The notes under the pieces were generated by a model. It had not been told where the DNA came from. It saw nothing but the letters and a program-made list of their open reading frames with translations, and searched no databases. The translations under genes and the position numbers were made by a program. DNA of 64,000 bases from a bacterium (GTDB taxonomy: Bacteria; Patescibacteriota; Gracilibacteria; Peribacterales; Peribacteraceae): positions 42,186 through 106,185 of the forward strand of contig JAKQEM010000009.1 in assembly GCA_029558515.1 (NCBI GenBank). The letters run 5' to 3'. Below, piece after piece: positions 58,009-64,000 of the stretch (position 1 is its first letter; every line of letters starts with the position of its first letter).

Positions 58009-60585
58009 TCAAGGGAGCACTGCGGCGACCTCTTCCTCCAATTGCTTGTATTCGACACGAGCCTTTTCAAACGCAGCATCAAACGCGGAACCCTCACCCT
58101 GAACCCTGATGGGTTTCTTCGGATCCCATTGAGAAATGGACGGCAAATAGTGAGACAATGCAAACTGCTCGCCTTCCGTCCTTGCTTGATTCACCGTGCG
58201 AAGATTGACTCCGACGTTTCCCGGTTCCCGCTCGGGATCCGTAAAGAGATACTTGGGATCATTCAGCGGGAAAAGTTTATGAAATACTTGCTTGCTTGCG
58301 TCCATCTGTGCCTGCAGCTCAACAAGCCGACTCTTCAGGCGTACGACGTGCTCCGGAACGGAAGATCCGACCGGATACTGCTGCTTCAATGATTCCAACA
58401 TATGCTCGGAACCCTTTTGCATGAGAAGAGACTCCAACTGATTGCGTAAGTAAACCATTTCGATCTCATATCTTCGGGCATCCTTATTCCCATGTTTTTC
58501 CATCAATTCCACGGCAGCCAAAACTCCATCCAGTTCCGGCAGCGCTTGTAAACGATGATCACGCATGATGACACGAAGAAGATCCAGGCCTATCAACGCG
58601 ATGCCCGCCCCGCCCAGTACTCTTTTTCCGATTCTCAACCGAGAGAGAGGAACCTTGCGCGCAAGATTCGTCAATCCCGAAGCACTTCTCGTCGCCAAAC
58701 GCACTGCAGCGGGAGCATGTGTGATCGCAAACGGAACCCCCCTGCGCAACAGCAGGTAACCGCCTCCCGCCTCGGCTGATAGTACGGCGAGCGCATACAT
58801 TGTTTCTTTGAAAAATGCCTGCCCCAACTGCATCTCGATATCTCCGATATCAATATTCAGTGAAATGTTTTCCTGTAGTTTTCCCAAATATTCCTGAAGA
58901 GCGACATGCAAATCCTGCGGGAGTTTTGATTCCAATTGATAAAAAATATTTTCATACGCACCGGCATATTCCTCGTCCGTCTTCAAAGAATCAATCGCAG
59001 GCAATACATCGAACTGCATTGGATCGCCTGCAAGCGCAAGGTCCTCCGGCGGCTTAATTTTGATAAGAGATTGCAAATCATTCACCGCACTCTGCATGCG
59101 CTGTAAAATTTCACCATGTTTCTGTTTGTATTCGTTGATAATGGTCTGCACGCTGCGCAACCTTGCTTGCACCTCGGGAGTATTCCTCGCTTTGACTTGC
59201 TCCTCCGAAGAGAGATCGGAATAGTTATCCGGTAATCCCAATCGCTTATAGATTGGGGCAAGAATAGCCTGCGTACGTGCTTCACGAATATCAAAATCCA
59301 AACCAACCGTTCCCCATGCCGCATCATGCACACCCCACAAATAAGTAGCATTGCGAGCAATGGGTTCCGCCAACGCAAGTTTACTCGGAATGACATGCGT
59401 CGTCATGATGTCTTCAATGATGAGTGAAGGATCCAATTGCACGTTCCCGATCACCGGCACATCGATTGATTTATTCTGCCGTAGTACGACCGATCGCATG
59501 TAATGCACATAATCCTGCAACGATTGAATATGTGCATCGCGTTCACGCGTCAGAGCTTCACGATCGGGTGGCTGGAGCGGCCCATAAGGACGAACGGAAG
59601 GACCTGCCGCATCGGAATCATCCACCGGCAATCCGAAATGGCTTTCCCGCGTGAGAAGCGACGTCTTTTGCGCTTCATTCGACAGGGAGCGTATGTGAAA
59701 TGAAAGAGCATGATCGAGCAGTCGCTCCTGTTCTTTCATAAGCTCGGTTTTCTTTTGTTCCGCAGCGGTGGATGCATCGCCCGCCAACTGCATTCTTCTT
59801 TGCACAATTTCGTCGAATTGACGCATAATCGCCGCACGATGCAATGCGAGAATTTTCGGCGTGCGCAATTTTTTTTGCTTTATTTCATCGGAAGGTGTTC
59901 CTAAAATCACACGAACTTGCTCACGGATGGAACCGGCTAATTCCGATCGATCCATCGAACGTTCCTCAGGCGTGAGCTTCGCGAGCAAAGACGCAATCTG
60001 CATTCGAAGTTGCGGATTTTCAGGTTGTAAAGACAATCGATATTCCTGAATGGAGAGTCGACGCACAACGATTAGTTTTGGCAATACGACAAACAGCGCA
60101 TCTCGCTGCGCCAACACTTCCTGTTCCATCTTCATATCACGTGGCACACCACCGTCCTTCTCCGGTTGGTCCAATTTGAATTGCGTACGATAGTCTTCGT
60201 AATCCAGAATTCCCACGGTTAATTCCTGCAGTGCCGCATCCTCGTACTGCCAATAGGTGATTCGTCTGTCCAGATCCTTCAATATTTGCACATCCTTTTG
60301 CTGCAAATCCCGTATCCGTGCATCGCCAACGCCCAATTTTTGCCGCAAGCGCATGCGCTCCAACACTGCCAAATACATACTGCGCTCGATATCGGTATCA
60401 TACGAAAGGGCATCAATATTTTTATCAATCTCCTCGATACGTTGCTGAATTTCTTTGGCAGAATAGGGTTCACCTTTCTCATTTCTGTCTTGCCACTGAT
60501 GCAAAAGACTCTGCTCTCTGCCTCCACTCAATGTACGAACATCATCTGCCGAACTTCGAAGTTCTGAGGGCTGATCGGTTGACAT
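58009..60585 (-). CDS. Large (~858 aa) hypothetical coiled-coil protein with central TM/glycine-rich segment
   Basis: Single long ORF, charged helical N-terminal half, hydrophobic YALAVLSAEAGGGYLLLRRG and RVLGGAGIALIGLDLLRV segments. Confidence 0.7.
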   Translation of the reverse strand: MSTDQPSELRSSADDVRTLSGGREQSLLHQWQDRNEKGEPYSAKEIQQRIEEIDKNIDALSYDTDIERSMYLAVLERMRLRQKLGVGDARIRDLQQKDVQILKDLDRRITYWQYEDAALQELTVGILDYEDYRTQFKLDQPEKDGGVPRDMKMEQEVLAQRDALFVVLPKLIVVRRLSIQEYRLSLQPENPQLRMQIASLLAKLTPEERSMDRSELAGSIREQVRVILGTPSDEIKQKKLRTPKILALHRAAIMRQFDEIVQRRMQLAGDASTAAEQKKTELMKEQERLLDHALSFHIRSLSNEAQKTSLLTRESHFGLPVDDSDAAGPSVRPYGPLQPPDREALTRERDAHIQSLQDYVHYMRSVVLRQNKSIDVPVIGNVQLDPSLIIEDIMTTHVIPSKLALAEPIARNATYLWGVHDAAWGTVGLDFDIREARTQAILAPIYKRLGLPDNYSDLSSEEQVKARNTPEVQARLRSVQTIINEYKQKHGEILQRMQSAVNDLQSLIKIKPPEDLALAGDPMQFDVLPAIDSLKTDEEYAGAYENIFYQLESKLPQDLHVALQEYLGKLQENISLNIDIGDIEMQLGQAFFKETMYALAVLSAEAGGGYLLLRRGVPFAITHAPAAVRLATRSASGLTNLARKVPLSRLRIGKRVLGGAGIALIGLDLLRVIMRDHRLQALPELDGVLAAVELMEKHGNKDARRYEIEMVYLRNQLESLLMQKGSEHMLESLKQQYPVGSSVPEHVVRLKSRLVELQAQMDASKQVFHKLFPLNDPKYLFTDPEREPGNVGVNLRTVNQARTEGEQFALSHYLPSISQWDPKKPIRVQGEGSAFDAAFEKARVEYKQLEEEVAAVLP

Positions 60586-60604
60586 GTGTTTGTGTAAAAA
60601 TGAA

Positions 60605-61180
60605 TTAATTGCCGATAGGCACCCCGTTGTACGGGTTGAAATCCGGCATCTGCCCGATACCATTATTGATGATATCGCTCCCTTCCAAAAAATCCTTGAT
60701 CACCTCCACGGCAACTCCCGCCTGCGCAAGCTGCAAATATCCCGACAGATATAAAGCACCGCCCACTCCCCCGGCCAAAAGAGTCAGCACACCCATCGTG
60801 GTCACTACCGGATGCTTACACGCAAACCCCTTCACGCTCTCCCACGCCCTGCGGAACATGCCTTTCTTCTCGGGCGATTGAATATCCTGCAGATAGCGTT
60901 CATTGGCAACCAACGTTTCCCCGACCTCATCCAGCTGCTTTTGCAGAAGCTCCGGTTGAAAATCCGCATGGTCCTTGCGCAAATCCTCTTCATGTTCCAG
61001 AAGCTGACGCACCAGCGCCTGACGACCTTCCACGCTCTTCATCTGAGTCTCGACTTCCTCTTGCTTGATCTCCAAGTACTGAGAGATGCGATTGGGCGTG
61101 GGAATGAACGGACGCAACTGTTCCACGCCGCCATCCGTCGCGCGGGGGATTTCTACGGTACCGGTCGGATCAAATGCCAT
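60605..61180 (-). CDS. Hypothetical protein with one TM helix
   Basis: HPVVTTMGVLTLLAGGVGGALYLSGYLQLAQAG. Confidence 0.65.
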   Translation of the reverse strand: MAFDPTGTVEIPRATDGGVEQLRPFIPTPNRISQYLEIKQEEVETQMKSVEGRQALVRQLLEHEEDLRKDHADFQPELLQKQLDEVGETLVANERYLQDIQSPEKKGMFRRAWESVKGFACKHPVVTTMGVLTLLAGGVGGALYLSGYLQLAQAGVAVEVIKDFLEGSDIINNGIGQMPDFNPYNGVPIGN

Positions 61181-61184
61181 GGAA

Positions 61185-61604
61185 TCAGCGGGAAACGGGT
61201 TGAAGAGACGCAAGTACGGAGTGCCGGATGACGGTGAGCGCCGTAATGCCTTCGATGTCCGTATCCGTTTTGACCGTTCGGAGGAGCGCGGCGATCAGCA
61301 GGGAGAGCGTCACGGGCCCCAAAGCGAAAAAGAGTTCCGCCAGATCGCCTTCATCGACATCTTTCAGATCAATGCTTTCCATGAGGACGGCGATTTCCTC
61401 CGCCGATTGCGCCTGCTTAGCCTGCTCACGGAACGCGAGCAGTTTGGGATCATGCAAGCGCAGAAGCGACAGTCGAATCATCCGCCTCTGCGGCGTGTCC
61501 TCATACGACAGCGTTTCCGCCTCCGTCTCCCATCCCTCCCTGAGAGCATCAGGCAGAGTATCGAAGAGCACCTGTTCCTGCATCGTGAGATGAAGAGTGC
61601 GCAT
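61185..61604 (-). CDS. Hypothetical protein
   Basis: MRTLHLTMQEQVLFDTLPDALREGWETEAETLSYEDTPQRRMIRLSLLRLHDPKLLAFREQAKQAQS...; 4-nt gap to the next gene, same operon orientation. Confidence 0.6.
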   Translation of the reverse strand: MRTLHLTMQEQVLFDTLPDALREGWETEAETLSYEDTPQRRMIRLSLLRLHDPKLLAFREQAKQAQSAEEIAVLMESIDLKDVDEGDLAELFFALGPVTLSLLIAALLRTVKTDTDIEGITALTVIRHSVLASLQPVSR

Positions 61605-61701
61605 ACGATTGCAGTATACTCCGAATATCACCATCGAGGAAGCCGCAATCCGCCATTCTTCCTCGTTGACCTGACCCCAAAGCTCCCTACAATACGCACA
61701 T

Positions 61702-63477
61702 ATGTGCGGAATTTTCGGATACGTCGGCCCGCGGAAGGACGCGGTGGAAATGGCGGTGGAAGGGCTGAAGAGCTTGGAATACCGCGGATACGATTCCTGG
61801 GGCGTTGCATGGAAGGAATCGCAGTTTCTGAACGTGCACAAGGAAACCGGGAAGATCAGCGGCATCGACGGAAAGACGCTGGCGGGGGAATGTTCGCTCG
61901 TCATCGGTCACACGCGCTGGGCCACGCACGGCGGCGTTACGGTGGCAAACGCTCATCCGCACCTCAATGCAGACCGCACCATCGCCGTGGTCCATAACGG
62001 CATCATTGAAAACTACCAGGAACTCCGCGACGAACTGAAGGCAAAAGGGCACGTGTTCCTTTCGCAAACGGATTCGGAAATCATTCCGCACCTCATCGAC
62101 GAAGAACTGAAAACGACCGGTGATTTCGCCCATGCCGTCCGACGCACATGCCTCCGTTTTCAAGGAAGGTACGCCATCGTCGCCGTGCATACGAAAAGCG
62201 AGAGCATCGTCGCCGCGCGCACCGGATCGCCGCTGATTATCGGCAAGGAGAAGGGCGGGGGATACTTCATCGCATCCGATACGCCCGCATTCCTGAAGCA
62301 CACGCGCACCGTGCAGTACCTCGATGACGGCGAAATGGCGGTGACCGACGGCCGGAGCATCCTCATTTCGGACATTGCGACGGGAGAGGAACGCCTCAAG
62401 CGCGAGATTGAAATTCGTTGGACAGCCGATGAAGCGCAGAAAGGAGACTTCGCGCACTTCATGATCAAAGAAATCATGGACCAGAAAGAGAGCGTCGCGC
62501 GCGCCGTCAATCAGAGTGACGAAGAAATTCTCACGCTGGCTGATGCGATTCGCAACGCAAAGGGCACGTTCCTCTCCGGCTGCGGCACGGCGGGCATGGC
62601 CTGCAGAGCGGGGGAGTACTTCCTCTCCATCGTCGCGCACAAGCACGTCAACTTCGCTCCTGCCAGTGAATTCAAATTATTTCATGGCTTCCTGCAGCCT
62701 GAAAGCCTTCTTATCGTCGTTTCCCAGAGCGGCGAAACGGCCGATGTCCTGGAAGCGATGCAGGTCGCCAAGAGCGCGGGAGCCAAGGTGCTCTCCATTG
62801 TGAACGTCCAGGGATCCTCCATCGACCGCGCATCCGATTACACGCTGCGCATCAACGCGGGCCCCGAGCGTGCCGTCGCATCGACGAAAGCACTGACCGG
62901 ACAACTGGCGGTACTGCTGCTCATTGCGTACGCGTTGGACGGGGGAGTGGCGCAGGGGAAGAAAGTTCTGTTGGAAACCGCCGCGCAGATCAACGACATG
63001 TTGAACCCACGCTACGTCGTTTTTCTGAAGGAAATTGCCGAACGCATTAAAGACAGCAAAGATCTCTACATCATCGGCAAGGGTTGGAATTATCCGATGG
63101 CCATGGAGAGCGCAATCAAAATTCAGGAGGTCAGCAACATTCATGCGGAAGGATTCGCTGCCGGCGAACTCAAGCACGGACCCATCGGACTGGTGGAGGA
63201 AGGGACGCCCTGCATCGTACTGGCAGGCTCTGACGAAGTCCTCCCCGATATCATCAGCAATGCCGTACAGCTGAAAGCCCGCGGCGGATTCATCATCGGC
63301 GTCTCGCCCGTCAATAACGAAGCCTTCGACGTGTGGATCAAAGTGCCGGACGCCGGCACCGCGCAACCCATCGTCAACATCATTCCCGTCCAGGTGCTGG
63401 CCTACGAACTGGCTCTGGCACGAGGAAAAGATCCCGATATGCCGAGGAACCTTGCCAAAAGTGTGACAGTGAAGTAA
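61702..63477 (+). CDS. glmS: Glutamine-fructose-6-phosphate aminotransferase (isomerizing)
   Basis: MCGIFGYVGPRKDAVEMAVEGLKSLEYRGYDSWGVAW...TRWATHGGVTVANAHPH...AEGFAAGELKHGPIGLVEEGTP...PRNLAKSVTVK. Confidence 0.98.
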   Translation: MCGIFGYVGPRKDAVEMAVEGLKSLEYRGYDSWGVAWKESQFLNVHKETGKISGIDGKTLAGECSLVIGHTRWATHGGVTVANAHPHLNADRTIAVVHNGIIENYQELRDELKAKGHVFLSQTDSEIIPHLIDEELKTTGDFAHAVRRTCLRFQGRYAIVAVHTKSESIVAARTGSPLIIGKEKGGGYFIASDTPAFLKHTRTVQYLDDGEMAVTDGRSILISDIATGEERLKREIEIRWTADEAQKGDFAHFMIKEIMDQKESVARAVNQSDEEILTLADAIRNAKGTFLSGCGTAGMACRAGEYFLSIVAHKHVNFAPASEFKLFHGFLQPESLLIVVSQSGETADVLEAMQVAKSAGAKVLSIVNVQGSSIDRASDYTLRINAGPERAVASTKALTGQLAVLLLIAYALDGGVAQGKKVLLETAAQINDMLNPRYVVFLKEIAERIKDSKDLYIIGKGWNYPMAMESAIKIQEVSNIHAEGFAAGELKHGPIGLVEEGTPCIVLAGSDEVLPDIISNAVQLKARGGFIIGVSPVNNEAFDVWIKVPDAGTAQPIVNIIPVQVLAYELALARGKDPDMPRNLAKSVTVK

Positions 63478-63486
63478 TGAAAATGA

Positions 63487-63684
63487 CTACCTGTAGATCT
63501 CGCTGCGATGACCGATATCGATCACAATGTACTTATCTTCACTCTGATGCGTCAAAATCAATCGATAGTCTCCAATACGTAATCGGTGAGTCGCAGGCAA
63601 AGCATCATGCAACGCCCGCATTGATCGATCATCATGCGCAGCTTGAAGCGATTGTAACTTCTTCAACACTCTCTGCTGAATCAA
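63487..63684 (-). CDS. RelE/ParE-type toxin-like protein, apparently without ATG start
   Basis: VLKKLQSLQAAHDDRSMRALHDALPATHRLRIGDYRLILTHQSEDKYIVIDIGHRSEIYR; 'HRLRIGDYR..' and 'GHRSEIYR' are RelE hallmarks. Only a TTG start is available. Confidence 0.65.
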   Translation of the reverse strand: MIQQRVLKKLQSLQAAHDDRSMRALHDALPATHRLRIGDYRLILTHQSEDKYIVIDIGHRSEIYR

Positions 63685-63789
63685 AGGAGCCAGCTTTCCA
63701 AACCTCTTTTTCGGGGATATAGGGAATTCATGAATGCTGTTTCTTAGACTTTTGGGCTAGGATTAGCGTAATTCTCTTCCCAATTCTTT

Positions 63790-64000
63790 ATGCCCAAAAA
63801 AAGTGTCCTTCCTGTCTTTCATTGCACGTTAAAAAGTACGGTCGTCAATCAGGCCGTCGGAGGTTTCGTTGCATGGCGTGTGGCCGTCAGTTCGTGCGTC
63901 GCTACAAGAAAAAACAAACATGGGTGAATCGAGCGTATGAAGAGTACACGGAGCACAGGCAGACCTACGAGAATCTCCGAGAGCGGCATGGCAAAGATCC
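63790..64000 (+). mobile_element. Transposase N-terminal zinc-ribbon region, truncated by window edge
   Basis: Frame gives KKCPSCLSLHVKKYGRQSGRRRFRCMACGRQFVRRYKKKQTWVNRAYEEYTEHRQTYENLRERHGKD; the ATG at 63790 is one frame off and is followed by A7G. Confidence 0.6.

Noticed and set aside
61687-62646. 319-aa minus ORF opposite glmS
   Set aside because: Fully antisense to a strongly conserved gene, no recognisable motif.

Overview
About 64 kb of a compact, moderately GC-rich bacterial chromosome. UGA is read as a stop. Gene content looks like a CPR/Patescibacteria genome of the Peregrinibacteria/Peribacteria type; that assignment is inferred from gene style and was not searched. Most of the window is housekeeping: prfA, folD, tmk, groES-groEL, truB, obgE, dnaK, two GAPDH genes, cca, rplI, secG, rpsP, prmC, nadK, fbp, mraY, dnaB, recA, ruvX, rpsT, glmS. 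It also has eight tRNAs with encoded CCA and many surface or envelope proteins (sortase, VanW, PKD, SLH/Calx-beta, LemA/TPM, M23). The main accessory region is a ~5 kb element at ~25.04-30.02 kb. Its serine recombinase ORF runs into the 3' half of a tRNA-Ala gene, and a degenerate copy of that tRNA end lies at the other edge. Inside it is a terminase-small-subunit-like gene and what I consider the best novel candidate in the window: a ~135-nt structured RNA at 26387-26522 with two competing folds, a three-way junction and an 18-bp helix followed by T5. A set of interleaved inverted repeats fills the 5' leader of the recombinase. Other notable signals are CIRCE-type operators over the -10 boxes of groES and dnaK, a covarying 40-nt hairpin element attached to tRNA CCA ends, a hairpin-rich small-ORF locus at 14.78-15.04 kb, and a three-gene orphan cluster at 58.0-61.6 kb. 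All calls are from reading the sequence; no searches or folding programs were run.
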